From positions 992,001 through 1,056,000 of the forward strand of contig NZ_JAFJYB010000001.1 of assembly GCF_018777385.1 (NCBI RefSeq): DNA of 64,000 bases, given 5' to 3'. Shown piece by piece: positions 53,496 to 63,224 of this stretch. Each line of letters begins with the position of its first letter. Positions within the stretch are counted from its first letter, which is position 1. This stretch comes from Candidatus Symbiopectobacterium endolongispinus. Lineage in GTDB: Bacteria > Pseudomonadota > Gammaproteobacteria > Enterobacterales > Enterobacteriaceae. The notes under the pieces were generated by a model that was not told where the DNA came from, did no database searches, and saw nothing but the letters and a program-made list of their open reading frames with translations. The translations under genes and the position numbers were made by a program.

Positions 53496-56400
53496 ATGAT
53501 GGAAATACTGCGTGGTTCACCTGCCCTATCGGCCTTCCGTGTAAATAAGTTGCTGACGCGTTGCAAAGAGCACTTTTTGCCAATTAGTGACATCTATGAG
53601 GAGTACGTTCACTTCGCCGCCGTGCGTGCACCACTGAACAGCGATGAGCAGGTTAAACTGACACGACTGTTAAAATATGGCCCCTCTCTCGCGGAGCATG
53701 AGCCAAGTGGGCGCTTACTGTTGGTCACACCGCGTCCCGGCACCATTTCTCCCTGGTCTTCCAAAGCTACCGATATTGCGCGCAACTGTGGCCTGGACAA
53801 GGTGATTCGTCTGGAGCGCGGATTAGCCTTCTATATTCATGCGCCGACGCTGAGCGATGAACAGTGGCAGCAACTGGGCGCGTTGCTGCATGACCGCATG
53901 ATGGAAACGGTATTCACCGAGATGGCGCAGGCGGAACAGCTGTTTGCCCAGCATCAGCCAGCCCCGTTGAAACGGGTAGACGCTCTGCTGGAAGGGCGTA
54001 AGGCGTTGGAACAGGCTAACGTGCGTCTGGGACTGGCGCTGGCGGAAGATGAAATCGACTACCTGTTGGATGCCTTTACCCGTTTGGGCCGCAATCCTAC
54101 CGACATTGAACTCTATATGTTTGCTCAGGCCAACTCTGAGCACTGCCGCCACAAAATTTTTAAAGCCGACTGGGTGATTGACGGTGAAGCACAGCCCAAG
54201 TCGCTGTTCAAAATGATCAAGAACACCTTCGAGCACACGCCAGAACACGTGTTGTCTGCTTATAAAGATAACGCGGCGGTGATGGAAGGTTCCGAAGCGG
54301 GGCGTTTCTTTGCCGATCCGCAAGGGCACTATGCCTACCATCAGGAACCGACACACATTCTGATGAAAGTGGAAACCCATAACCATCCGACGGCCATTTC
54401 TCCCTGGCCGGGTGCGGCGACCGGTTCCGGTGGCGAAATTCGCGATGAAGGAGCGACGGGGCGCGGTGCCAAACCTAAAGCGGGTCTGGTCGGGTTCTCG
54501 GTCTCTAACCTGCGTATTCCTAACTTTGAACAGCCGTGGGAAGAAGATTTCGGTAAGCCGGATCGCATCGTCAGCGCGTTGGACATTATGATTGATGGCC
54601 CGCTGGGCGGCGCGGCCTTTAATAACGAGTTTGGTCGCCCTGCGCTGACCGGTTACTTTCGTACCTATGAGGGGCAGGTTGACAGCCATAACGGCAGCGA
54701 GCTTCGCGGTTATCACAAGCCGGTGATGCTGGCGGGCGGTATTGGTAACATCCGTGCCGATCACGTGAAAAAAGGCGAGATCACGGTAGGCGCCAAGCTG
54801 ATTGTGCTGGGTGACCCCTCCATGAATATCGGTCTGGGCGGCGGTGCAGCCTCCTCCATGGCCTCCGGCCAATCGGACGCCGATCTGGATTTCGCCTCCG
54901 TACAGCGCGATAACCCGGAAATGGAACACCGTTGTCAGGAAGTGATCGACCGTTGCTGGCAACTGGGTGAAGAGAACCCGATCCTGTTTATCCACGACGT
55001 GGGGGCGGGCGGTCTGTCCAACGCCATGCCGGAGCTGGTAAGTGATGGCGGGCGCGGCGGGCGTTTTGAACTGCGCGATATTCTCAACGATGAGCCAGGC
55101 ATGAGCCCGCTGGAAGTGTGGTGTAACGAATCGCAAGAGCGCTATGTACTGGCGGTTGCACCGGAAAAACTGGCGCTGTTTGATGAACTGTGCCGCCGTG
55201 AGCGCGCCCCTTACGCCGTGATTGGTGAAGCGACGGAAGAGCAGCATTTAACCTTGAACGATCGCCACTTCAATAATCAGCCGATCGATCTGCCGCTCGA
55301 CGTGCTGCTGGGCAAAACACCGAAAATGCTGCGCGACGTCAAACGCCTGGCTAGCGAGGGCACCTTGCTGAACCGAGAAGGCATCTTCCTGACCGAAGCG
55401 GTAGAGCGTGTGATGCACCTGCCGGTGGTGGCAGAGAAAACTTTCCTGATCACCATTGGTGATCGTTCCGTGACCGGTATGGTGGCACGCGATCAGATGG
55501 TCGGACCGTGGCAGATCCCGGTGGCAAACTGTGCCGTTACTACCGCAAGCCTCGACAGCTACCACGGTGAAGCGATGTCGATTGGCGAACGTGCACCTGT
55601 GGCGTTGTGTAACTTTGGTGCCTCCGCGCGTCTGGCGGTAGGGGAAGCATTAACCAACATTGCCGCGACCCAGATTGGCGCGTTAACGCGCGTGAAGCTC
55701 TCCGCAAATTGGATGTCGGCAGCAGGACACCCCGGTGAAGACGCCGGACTTTACGAAGCGGTAAAAGCCATCGGCGAAGAACTCTGCCCGGCATTGGGGT
55801 TGACCATTCCGGTGGGTAAAGACTCCATGTCGATGAAAACCCTCTGGCAAGACGGCGATCAAGAGCGCAGCGTCACCTCTCCGCTTTCACTGGTGATCAC
55901 GGCATTTGCCCGCGTGGAAGATGTGCGTAAAACCGTCACGCCGCAGTTGCGTACCGATCGTGATAACGTGCTGCTGCTTATCGACCTGGGTGCCGGGCAC
56001 CATACGCTGGGCGCGACAGCGTTAGCACAGGTCTACCGTCAGTTGGGCCGCCATACTGCGGATGTGCGTAATCCGCAACAGTTGGCTAGCTTCTTTAATG
56101 CTATCCAAACGCTGGTGGCGGATGATGCGCTGCTGGCCTATCACGACCGTTCTGATGGGGGCCTGTTGGTGACGCTGGCCGAAATGGCGTTTACCGGTCA
56201 TTGCGGCATCGAGGTTGATATCGCGGCATTGGGTAACGATCCGCTGGCCTCGTTATTTACTGAAGAACTGGGTGCTGTGATTCAAGTGTCCGCCGATCGT
56301 CTGGCGTACGTTGAGCAGGTAATGGCCGATCACGGTTTGGGTGATATTGCTCATCGTTTGGGTCATGCCGCTCAGGGCAACCGCTTTGTGATTACGCATG

Positions 56401-57383
56401 GCAACGATGTGGTGTATCAGGAGAGCTGTACCACGCTACGCACCTGGTGGGCGGAAACCACCTGGCAGATGCAGCGCCTGCGTGACAACCCAAACTGTGC
56501 CGATCAGGAACATGCTGCTAAACAGGATGAGACCGATCCGGGCCTGAATGTCTCACTGACGTTCGATCCAGCACAGGATATTGCAGCGCCCTTTATCGCC
56601 AAAGGTGTGCGTCCTAAAGTGGCGGTGTTGCGTGAGCAGGGTGTTAACTCTCACGTTGAGATGGCGGCCGCGTTCCATCGCGCCGGTTTTGACGCCATCG
56701 ATGTGCACATGAGTGATTTGCTGGCAGGCCGTCGCAACCTTCAAGACATCCAGGCGCTGGTCGCTTGCGGTGGCTTCTCTTACGGCGATGTGTTGGGTGC
56801 CGGTGAGGGCTGGGCGAAATCCATTCTGTTTAACCCGCGGGGGCGCGATGAGTTTGCCGCTTTCTTCCAACGTCCGCAAACGTTGGCACTCGGCGTATGC
56901 AACGGTTGCCAGATGATGTCCAATCTGCGCGAACTGATCCCGGGCGCAGACCACTGGCCGCGCTTTGTGCGCAACCTGTCTGACCGCTTTGAAGCGCGCT
57001 TCAGCCTGGTTGAAGTCACCAAAAGCCCGTCATTGTTTATGAATGACATGGTGGGATCGCGTATGCCAATCGCTGTTTCTCACGGTGAAGGGCACGTTGA
57101 AGTGCGCGATGCTGCCCACTTGGCGGCGTTGGAGCATGAGCATCTGGTCGCACTGCGCTTCGTGAACAACTTTGGACAGATAACCGAGAACTATCCGGCG
57201 AACCCGAACGGTTCTCCGAACGGTATCACGGCAGTCACCAGCGCCAGTGGTCGCGCTACAGTGATGATGCCGCACCCGGAACGCGTTTTCCGTACCGTGA
57301 GCAATTCCTGGCATCCGGAAACCTGGGGTGGAGACAGCCCGTGGATGCGCATGTTCCGCAACGCGCGCCGTCAGCTTGGCTAA
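53496..57383 (+). CDS. purL: Phosphoribosylformylglycinamidine synthase PurL
   Basis: Large-type FGAM synthetase of purine synthesis. 1295 residues, the same as E. coli. An N-terminal PurS-like domain ([20 protein letters not shown]) and linker come first, then two AIRS-related synthetase halves ([40 protein letters not shown]) and a C-terminal glutaminase domain with nucleophile Cys in [13 protein letters not shown] and His/Glu near [12 protein letters not shown]. One uninterrupted 3.9-kb frame. Likely repressed by PurR through the box upstream. Confidence 0.98.
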   Translation: MMEILRGSPALSAFRVNKLLTRCKEHFLPISDIYEEYVHFAAVRAPLNSDEQVKLTRLLKYGPSLAEHEPSGRLLLVTPRPGTISPWSSKATDIARNCGLDKVIRLERGLAFYIHAPTLSDEQWQQLGALLHDRMMETVFTEMAQAEQLFAQHQPAPLKRVDALLEGRKALEQANVRLGLALAEDEIDYLLDAFTRLGRNPTDIELYMFAQANSEHCRHKIFKADWVIDGEAQPKSLFKMIKNTFEHTPEHVLSAYKDNAAVMEGSEAGRFFADPQGHYAYHQEPTHILMKVETHNHPTAISPWPGAATGSGGEIRDEGATGRGAKPKAGLVGFSVSNLRIPNFEQPWEEDFGKPDRIVSALDIMIDGPLGGAAFNNEFGRPALTGYFRTYEGQVDSHNGSELRGYHKPVMLAGGIGNIRADHVKKGEITVGAKLIVLGDPSMNIGLGGGAASSMASGQSDADLDFASVQRDNPEMEHRCQEVIDRCWQLGEENPILFIHDVGAGGLSNAMPELVSDGGRGGRFELRDILNDEPGMSPLEVWCNESQERYVLAVAPEKLALFDELCRRERAPYAVIGEATEEQHLTLNDRHFNNQPIDLPLDVLLGKTPKMLRDVKRLASEGTLLNREGIFLTEAVERVMHLPVVAEKTFLITIGDRSVTGMVARDQMVGPWQIPVANCAVTTASLDSYHGEAMSIGERAPVALCNFGASARLAVGEALTNIAATQIGALTRVKLSANWMSAAGHPGEDAGLYEAVKAIGEELCPALGLTIPVGKDSMSMKTLWQDGDQERSVTSPLSLVITAFARVEDVRKTVTPQLRTDRDNVLLLIDLGAGHHTLGATALAQVYRQLGRHTADVRNPQQLASFFNAIQTLVADDALLAYHDRSDGGLLVTLAEMAFTGHCGIEVDIAALGNDPLASLFTEELGAVIQVSADRLAYVEQVMADHGLGDIAHRLGHAAQGNRFVITHGNDVVYQESCTTLRTWWAETTWQMQRLRDNPNCADQEHAAKQDETDPGLNVSLTFDPAQDIAAPFIAKGVRPKVAVLREQGVNSHVEMAAAFHRAGFDAIDVHMSDLLAGRRNLQDIQALVACGGFSYGDVLGAGEGWAKSILFNPRGRDEFAAFFQRPQTLALGVCNGCQMMSNLRELIPGADHWPRFVRNLSDRFEARFSLVEVTKSPSLFMNDMVGSRMPIAVSHGEGHVEVRDAAHLAALEHEHLVALRFVNNFGQITENYPANPNGSPNGITAVTSASGRATVMMPHPERVFRTVSNSWHPETWGGDSPWMRMFRNARRQLG

Positions 57384-57405
57384 GGGTTAGCTGGACATTG
57401 ACTAT

Positions 57406-57428
57406 AAAAGGGGCGAATAGCCCCTTTT
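57406..57428 (+). terminator. purL terminator
   Basis: AAAAGGGGC / GCCCCTTTTT hairpin with a 5-base loop, 23 bases after the stop. Confidence 0.88.
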
Positions 57429-57459
57429 TAATCTGATGACAACGCCACGTTACCTGCTA

Positions 57460-57541
57460 GTCATCCTCGGCGAAAGCTGGGATCTCTTTAAGAAGAAACG
57501 CGTCTCTTCTGCAAGAGATTCTCGCCTTCTCAGGAATGACG
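57460..57541. repeat. Intergenic palindromic repeat, copy 4
   Basis: GTCATCCTCGGCGAAAGC, GGGATCTCTTTAAGAAG, AACGCGTCTCTTCTGC, AAGAGATTCTCGCC and GGAATGACGG between purL and glmY; GGAATGACGGC is repeated at 57549. Confidence 0.7.
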
Positions 57542-57568
57542 GAGGGAGGAATGACGGCTTAGGTAGGA

Positions 57569-57618
57569 TGTCGCAATACAGCGACAATTGGCTCTATTAA
57601 TGTCTCTTTTTGGAGACA
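57569..57618 (+). promoter_or_regulatory. Two GlrR (QseF) binding sites upstream of glmY
   Basis: TGTC-N10-GACA occurs exactly at 57569-57586 and again at 57601-57618. This is the known GlrR recognition pattern, about 200-250 bp before the glmY start. E. coli has three such sites; I see two. Confidence 0.85.
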
Positions 57619-57797
57619 TTTAATTAATTGATTTTATTGAGTCGATACATTAAGTGATATAAATCGTCTTTTTTGACTACAGGTTTTAGCAATTGGCGGC
57701 GTAGTATGACGTGAATAAAAGCTCCTTACCGTCCTTTAACCGACTGATGTAAATTTAAGTTATTATTTATCAGTTAGTTAAAATCAATATTGCGAAC

Positions 57798-57813
57798 TGG
57801 CATGAATGGTGCG
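57798..57813 (+). promoter_or_regulatory. Sigma-54 promoter of glmY
   Basis: TGGCATG-N4-GTGCG keeps the GG and GC elements at the required 10-base spacing (consensus TGGCACG-N4-TTGCW). Predicted start is about 57824, which coincides with the glmY-like 5' end. Confidence 0.8.
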
Positions 57814-57823
57814 TAATATCACT

Positions 57824-58041
57824 CGTTGCTCATTCACCTCGTTATGATTGCGCTGTTGATGATGTCGTTTTGCGCTCATAACACTCCGAATGACGCCACA
57901 AGAAAGGGTGCCTATCGTCCACTACACCGATAACAGTCTGCTATGCAGCTTTATCAAACATCGGGCGACACGTTGAGTGAGGCACCACCTATTCAGTTGC
58001 CCGGTTAGCGCATACTTAACCGGGCAGCGACTGACTCTCTT
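57824..58041 (+). ncRNA. glmY: GlmY small RNA
   Basis: GlmY titrates the adaptor RapZ so that GlmZ can activate glmS translation. The predicted transcript starts CGTTGCTCATTCACC, close to the E. coli GlmY start, exactly at the sigma-54 spacing. A first hairpin can form from GTTATGA/TCATAAC with GCGC/GCGC inside it. A GCCCGGTTA/TAACCGGGC hairpin at 57998-58026 followed by CTCTCTTTT is the likely terminator. It lies between purL and glrK, as in E. coli. The 3' end and the length (about 218 nt against about 184 in E. coli) are uncertain. Confidence 0.78.
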
Positions 58042-58144
58042 TTCTGTACCTCTTGATGGGTTTATCACCCCCGCTTACTCAAGGGAAAAACATTGCGCTT
58101 TTATGCCACTTCGTTAGCATCATGACGGATGAATAAATAACGAG

Positions 58145-59581
58145 ATGATTTCCTTGAAACGTTGGCGTCTGTTTCCGCGCTCTTTGCGCCAATTAGTGAT
58201 TATGGTGTTCCTGCTGGTCCTTTTGCCGCTGTTGGTGCTCGCCTATCAGGCGTATGACAGTCTGGATACGCTGAGCGAACAAGCGGCGGACATTAACAAA
58301 TCCATGCTGGTGGACGCGCGCCGCAGTGAAGCCATGAGTGGCACCGCATTGGCGATGGAGCGCAGCTATCGCCAATACTGCGTGCTGGATGACAGCACGC
58401 TGGCTACCCTCTACCAAAGCCAACACAAACAGCATGTGCAGATGCTGGAAGCGCACAGAAATGTCCTGCCCGATCCCCGCACTTATCAACAGCTAAGCCA
58501 GCACCTTGCCGCGCTGGCGACCCTGGATTGTGCCAATAGCACGCCGACTAACGCGGCGCAGGAACAACTGACGCAGTTTGCTCAGGCCAATGCGCAACTG
58601 CTGCAAATGACGCGTGAAGTGGTGTTTTCTCGCGGGCAGCAATTGCAACAGGACATCGCCGAGCGCGGCAAGTTTTTCAGCTGGCAGTCGCTGGTACTGT
58701 TTATGGTCAGTTTGCTGTTAGTGGTGCTGTTTACCCGTATGATCATCGGACCGGTTAACGGCGTGGAGCGTATGATCAAACGCCTGGGAGAAGGGCGATC
58801 GCTCGGTAATACCAGCACTTTTAAGGGGCCAAGAGAGATTCGTACGCTGGCACAACGTATTATCTGGCTGAGTGAGCGACTTTCCTGGTTGGAATCGCAG
58901 CGGCATGAATTTCTGCGTCATATCTCCCATGAGCTGAAAACCACGTTGGCGAGCCTGCGCGAAGGCACCTCGCTATTGGCCGACGAAGTTGTCGGGCCAT
59001 TGACGTCGGATCAAAAAGACGTGGTGGCTATTCTGGATAACAACAGCCGGCACCTGTTGGAACTTATCGATCAGTTGCTGGATTACAACCGCAAGCTGGC
59101 GGATACCCCAACGGAGATGGGGCCTGTCGACATTGATGAGGTGGTGGATATCGCGATATCTTCGCACAGTTTGCCTGCGCGCACCAAGGCGATCCACACC
59201 GAAACGCGGCTTGATATTACCCAGTGCTGGGCCGAGACCACATTACTGATGCGCGTTATCGATAATCTCTGTTCCAATGCGGTGCACTACGGCAAGGAAT
59301 CCGGTAACATTTGGATTCGGAGTCGCCAGCATGGGCACCGGGTTCAAATCGACGTTACCAACGATGGCGCGCCGATCCCTGAAGCAGAACAAGGCATGAT
59401 TTTTGAGCCCTTTTATCAGGGAAGCCACCAGCGTAAAGGTGCGGTGAAAGGCAGCGGTCTTGTGTTGAGCATCGCGCGCGATTGTATTCGTCGTATGCGG
59501 GGGGAACTGAGCCTGATACCGGTGGATTATGCTGACGTCTGTTTTCGTATTGAATTGCCCTTAACCGCTGAGAATGAATAA
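58145..59581 (+). CDS. glrK: Sensor histidine kinase GlrK (QseE)
   Basis: Inner-membrane kinase of the envelope-responsive GlrK-GlrR system. 478 residues: membrane helix LVIMVFLLVLLPLLVLAYQA, periplasmic domain (about 38-178), second helix VLFMVSLLLVVLFTRMIIGP, then HAMP, dimerisation and ATPase domains. Phospho-acceptor His262 lies in HISHELKTT, where the usual Pro after KT is Thr267. The ATP-lid motif reads GSGLVLSI with Val440 in place of Gly. Both changes are at normally invariant positions and could weaken activity, although the frame is intact. First gene of glrK-qseG-glrR. Confidence 0.95.
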   Translation: MISLKRWRLFPRSLRQLVIMVFLLVLLPLLVLAYQAYDSLDTLSEQAADINKSMLVDARRSEAMSGTALAMERSYRQYCVLDDSTLATLYQSQHKQHVQMLEAHRNVLPDPRTYQQLSQHLAALATLDCANSTPTNAAQEQLTQFAQANAQLLQMTREVVFSRGQQLQQDIAERGKFFSWQSLVLFMVSLLLVVLFTRMIIGPVNGVERMIKRLGEGRSLGNTSTFKGPREIRTLAQRIIWLSERLSWLESQRHEFLRHISHELKTTLASLREGTSLLADEVVGPLTSDQKDVVAILDNNSRHLLELIDQLLDYNRKLADTPTEMGPVDIDEVVDIAISSHSLPARTKAIHTETRLDITQCWAETTLLMRVIDNLCSNAVHYGKESGNIWIRSRQHGHRVQIDVTNDGAPIPEAEQGMIFEPFYQGSHQRKGAVKGSGLVLSIARDCIRRMRGELSLIPVDYADVCFRIELPLTAENE

Positions 59582-59584
59582 CAA

Positions 59585-60292
59585 ATGAAAGCAAGGTGCT
59601 CTGACGGCAGGGTTCGCGGTTCGGTGTTGGCGCTCCTGGCGCTGCTCGCGGGCTGCGTTGACACTACCCATCACCGTATTGCGATACGTGACGTTGAAAA
59701 TGTCACGCCGAGGGAACAAGTGAGCGACTACCGTCTGACGCAGTGCGATAGCCTGTGGCACATTGACGATCGCGACGCGGTGAATAACGCCCTTTATTGG
59801 TTGCGGGCGATGGATTGTGCTGAGCGATTAACCCCGCAACAGGCGCGTGAGGCGGCGCAAACGCTGGGGAGCGCGACCTGGGATCAGGCATTCAAGCAGG
59901 GCATTTTACTCGATCAAGTCAAAATCACCCCGGCGGAACGACGTCAGGCGCTCGATCGGCTGAATGGGTTTCAAACGGACTTTCCCGCGGCGCTGCGTCC
60001 GCTGCTGCAAACCTGGCAGGACAAGCAAACGTTCTGGCTGGCGTTGACGGATGAGCGCATACGCACTCAGCGTTTGCAGGAGGCCAACGACAAACAGCTC
60101 GAAGTAATGCGGGTTCAACAGAGCAATTTGCAATATCAACTGGATGTGACGACGCGCAAACTGGAAAACCTGACGGATATTGAGCGTCAACTTTCTACCC
60201 GCAAGCCGATGAGCAGTGAACTTCCGGAGCCTGCGGCTTCGCATGAGTCTGGCGCGGTTGAACGCCACTGTGCGCCTGCGGCGTCAAAATAG
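59585..60292 (+). CDS. qseG: Lipoprotein QseG (YfhG)
   Basis: 235 residues. A signal peptide ends in the lipobox LLAGC (VLALLALLAGCVDTTHHRIA). The rest is helical, with QCDSLWHIDDRDAVNNALYW, then RLNGFQTDFPAALRPLLQTW and a coiled-coil stretch (QLEVMRVQQSNLQYQLDVTT). QseG is the envelope lipoprotein that interacts with GlrK and affects glmY output. It starts 3 bases after the glrK stop, so translation is coupled. Intact. Confidence 0.93.
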   Translation: MKARCSDGRVRGSVLALLALLAGCVDTTHHRIAIRDVENVTPREQVSDYRLTQCDSLWHIDDRDAVNNALYWLRAMDCAERLTPQQAREAAQTLGSATWDQAFKQGILLDQVKITPAERRQALDRLNGFQTDFPAALRPLLQTWQDKQTFWLALTDERIRTQRLQEANDKQLEVMRVQQSNLQYQLDVTTRKLENLTDIERQLSTRKPMSSELPEPAASHESGAVERHCAPAASK

Positions 60293-60306
60293 GAGCCTAC
60301 ACGCCC

Positions 60307-61644
60307 ATGACAACTCGAAAAACGGCTGATTTGCTGCTGGTCGATGACGATCCCAGTTTGCTAAAACTGCTGGGAATGCGTTTGACCAGCGAAGGGTTTC
60401 ATGTCGTGACGGCTGAAAGCGGCGCGGAAGCGCGGCGCGTGCTGGCACGCGATAGCATTGACTTGGTCATCAGCGATTTGCGCATGGATGAAATGGATGG
60501 CCTGGCGCTATTTTCTGAAATACAGAAGCAGCAACCAGGACTGCCGGTGATTATTCTTACCGCTCACGGATCGATTCCGGACGCTGTGGCCGCTACGCAG
60601 AAAGGGGTATTTGGCTTTTTGACCAAACCGGTGGATCGCGATGCGCTCTATAAGGCGATCGATGATGCGCTGGCGCTCAGCGCCCCAGCCGGAGAATCTC
60701 ACTGGCGAGAAACCATCGTGACGCGTAGCCCGGTGATGCTGCGTTTGCTGGAACAAGCTAAACTGGTGGCGCAATTTGACGTTAGCGTGCTGATTAACGG
60801 CCAGAGCGGAACCGGTAAAGAAGTGCTGGCGCGGGCAATCCACAGTGCCAGTCCACGCACAAAAAACGCGTTTATCGCTATTAACTGTGGCGCACTGCCG
60901 GAACCGTTGCTGGAGTCTGAACTGTTTGGTCATGCCAAAGGCGCGTTTACCGGTGCGGTCAGCAGCCGCGAGGGGTTGTTTCAGGCGGCTGAAGGGGGTA
61001 CGTTGTTCCTTGACGAAATCGGCGATATGCCGCTGTCTTTACAGGTCAAACTGCTGCGTGTATTGCAGGAACGTAAGGTGCGTCCATTGGGCAGCAATCG
61101 GGATATCGATATCAATGTGCGCATTCTTTCCGCCACGCACCGCGATTTGCCGGTCGCCATGGAAAAAGGCGAATTTCGTGAAGATCTCTACTACCGTTTA
61201 AATGTCGTGACCATGAAATTGCCCGCACTGCATGAACGGGCCGAGGATATTCAGCTGCTGGCAAATCATCTGCTGCGTGAAGCGGCCAATCGGCATAAGC
61301 CGTTCGTTCGCAGTTTTTCCAGTGATGCAATGAAACGCTTGATGACGGCGAGTTGGCCCGGTAATGTGCGTCAACTGGTGAATGTGATTGAACGATGCGT
61401 GGCGTTGACCAGTGCGCCAGTGATTAACGATGCGCTGGTAGAACAAGCGTTAGAAGGCGAGAATACCGCGTTGCCGACCTTTGTGGAGGCACGTCACCAG
61501 TTTGAGCTGAACTATTTACGTAAGTTGCTGCAAATTGCCAAAGGCAACGTGACGCAGGCGGCCAGAATGGCGGGGCGTAATCGCACCGAATTCTATAAAT
61601 TGCTTGGACGTCACGCATTGGATGCCAACGATTTTAAAGAGTGA
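60307..61644 (+). CDS. glrR: Sigma-54-dependent response regulator GlrR (QseF)
   Basis: 445 residues. Receiver domain (LLLVDDDPSLLKLLGMRLTS; phospho-acceptor Asp57 in VISDLRMDEMDG), AAA+ domain with Walker A GQSGTGKE, the sigma-54 contact loop GAFTGAVSSREG, Walker B GTLFLDEIGDMP and arginine-finger region, then a Fis-type helix-turn-helix (GNVTQAARMAGRNRTEFYKL). It activates glmY from the TGTC-N10-GACA sites upstream of this operon. Intact. Confidence 0.96.
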   Translation: MTTRKTADLLLVDDDPSLLKLLGMRLTSEGFHVVTAESGAEARRVLARDSIDLVISDLRMDEMDGLALFSEIQKQQPGLPVIILTAHGSIPDAVAATQKGVFGFLTKPVDRDALYKAIDDALALSAPAGESHWRETIVTRSPVMLRLLEQAKLVAQFDVSVLINGQSGTGKEVLARAIHSASPRTKNAFIAINCGALPEPLLESELFGHAKGAFTGAVSSREGLFQAAEGGTLFLDEIGDMPLSLQVKLLRVLQERKVRPLGSNRDIDINVRILSATHRDLPVAMEKGEFREDLYYRLNVVTMKLPALHERAEDIQLLANHLLREAANRHKPFVRSFSSDAMKRLMTASWPGNVRQLVNVIERCVALTSAPVINDALVEQALEGENTALPTFVEARHQFELNYLRKLLQIAKGNVTQAARMAGRNRTEFYKLLGRHALDANDFKE

Positions 61645-61702
61645 CAACGCGTTTGACGTTGTTACACCTGACGTTATCGTTTCACTGAATGTTTGTTACT
61701 GA

Positions 61703-62086
<384 letters not shown>

Positions 62087-62094
62087 TGCTTTAG

Positions 62095-62123
62095 CCACGA
62101 TCCTCGCCGAGCGAGGATCGTGG
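62095..62123. terminator. Stem-loop after glnB
   Basis: Perfect 13-bp stem CCACGATCCTCGC / GCGAGGATCGTGG with a 3-base loop, 8 bases past the glnB stop. No T-run, so it may act weakly or serve both strands. Confidence 0.6.
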
Positions 62124-62132
62124 AATGTCCTG

Positions 62133-63137
62133 TCAAAGTGCGGTGGGTGTCCAGCCCGCTAGAACCTTGTCCTTAGTGTATTCTGCGGCCTGCTCTGCGG
62201 TGAGCTGACGCCGTCCGTCATTTTTTCTGCTTTTCTGCACCCGCACCGGTTGAGTGGTATTCGAAGAAACGCGAATCCTGAGGTTGGAACCAGATTTTCT
62301 CGCCTTTGATATCTTTGCCGGACATTTTGTCCCAGCCATAGATCACATCGTCCATCTCGGTGTTGATAAACACTGTTTGTCCGATAGCGTTAGGGTCGGC
62401 ATAGCGGCCATCAGGGAAAGTGGTCGTCGGATGCCAGGGGCGACCGAGCGCATAGCTTTTCGCAGGGACATTATTGCCTTCCTTGAACACCCGGCTGTTA
62501 GTAATCACCAGACCGTACTTCTGGTTGATATCAGTGCTGGGAGCGGTTAGGTAGCCATAGGATTCATCACCGGGATTTACGCGCGTGCGGGCGACGATAT
62601 CGCAATCATCAAACAGCGCCGTGCCGTTACCGAAAATAAAGTCCACGGTGCCGCTGATACGGCATTTCTCAAAGAAACTGCGACCCCCCCCTTTGACATA
62701 CAGCGTGTCTTGATAACCTACCAGACTGACATCGTGGAAGTAGGCACGATCGCTCTTCTCCGCCACCAACAGTGCCACGGCCTGAGTGTCTTTTATCTTG
62801 GTCGGGTCATCACTCTTCTTGGCTTCAGTGCACCTGCGGCAGTATCCACAGCAATAATGGTGTGGTCACGGTCTTCTCCCTTAAAATGCACGTTGGGGCG
62901 GGTAATCACCAGGCGCTCGTGGTAGGTGCCCTTTTTGATGTAAATAACAAACGGTGTGGTATCGGCAGGAGCGCTGGCGATAGCCTCACCAATGGTTTTA
63001 AAGGTGTTGGGTGCAGCAGGTGCCGTGGCAGAAACCACCGCGTTAACATCTGAACTGGCAATGACGTGCTGCCAGGGGGCGGCCACCAGAACGGCCAGCG
63101 CAATCGCGCCTGAGAGGGGTTTAAACATACCGATCAT
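62133..63137 (-). pseudogene. pemA: Pectin methylesterase PemA, broken
   Basis: Secreted pectinesterase (CE8) that demethylates pectin before lyase attack. A signal segment (SGAIALAVLVAAPWQHVIAS) and the beta-helix start (KTIGEAIASAPADTTPFVIY) run to DTAAGALK (about 62830). There about 35-40 codons are missing and the frame changes to DPTKIKDTQAVALLVAEKSD. Active-site stretches are kept downstream: GYQDTLYVKGGG, GTVDFIFGNGTALFDD, YALGRPWHP. Near 62225 one extra A in an A-run gives an early stop; the true end (RRQLTAEQAAEYTKDKVLAG) lies in another frame. Downstream of the paeY-like gene. Confidence 0.9.
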
Positions 63138-63224
63138 TCCTTAACTGTAGTGTCCGAGAGGTAAAGCCCATCTATTCGCACGATGGGAAAGCGCCCCTTA
63201 GCAAACGCTCAGGGGAGTAAAGCC

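Noticed and set aside
53823-55247. 474-residue open frame antisense to purL
   Set aside because: A shadow of the GC-rich purL frame; its composition is that of reverse-translated purL.
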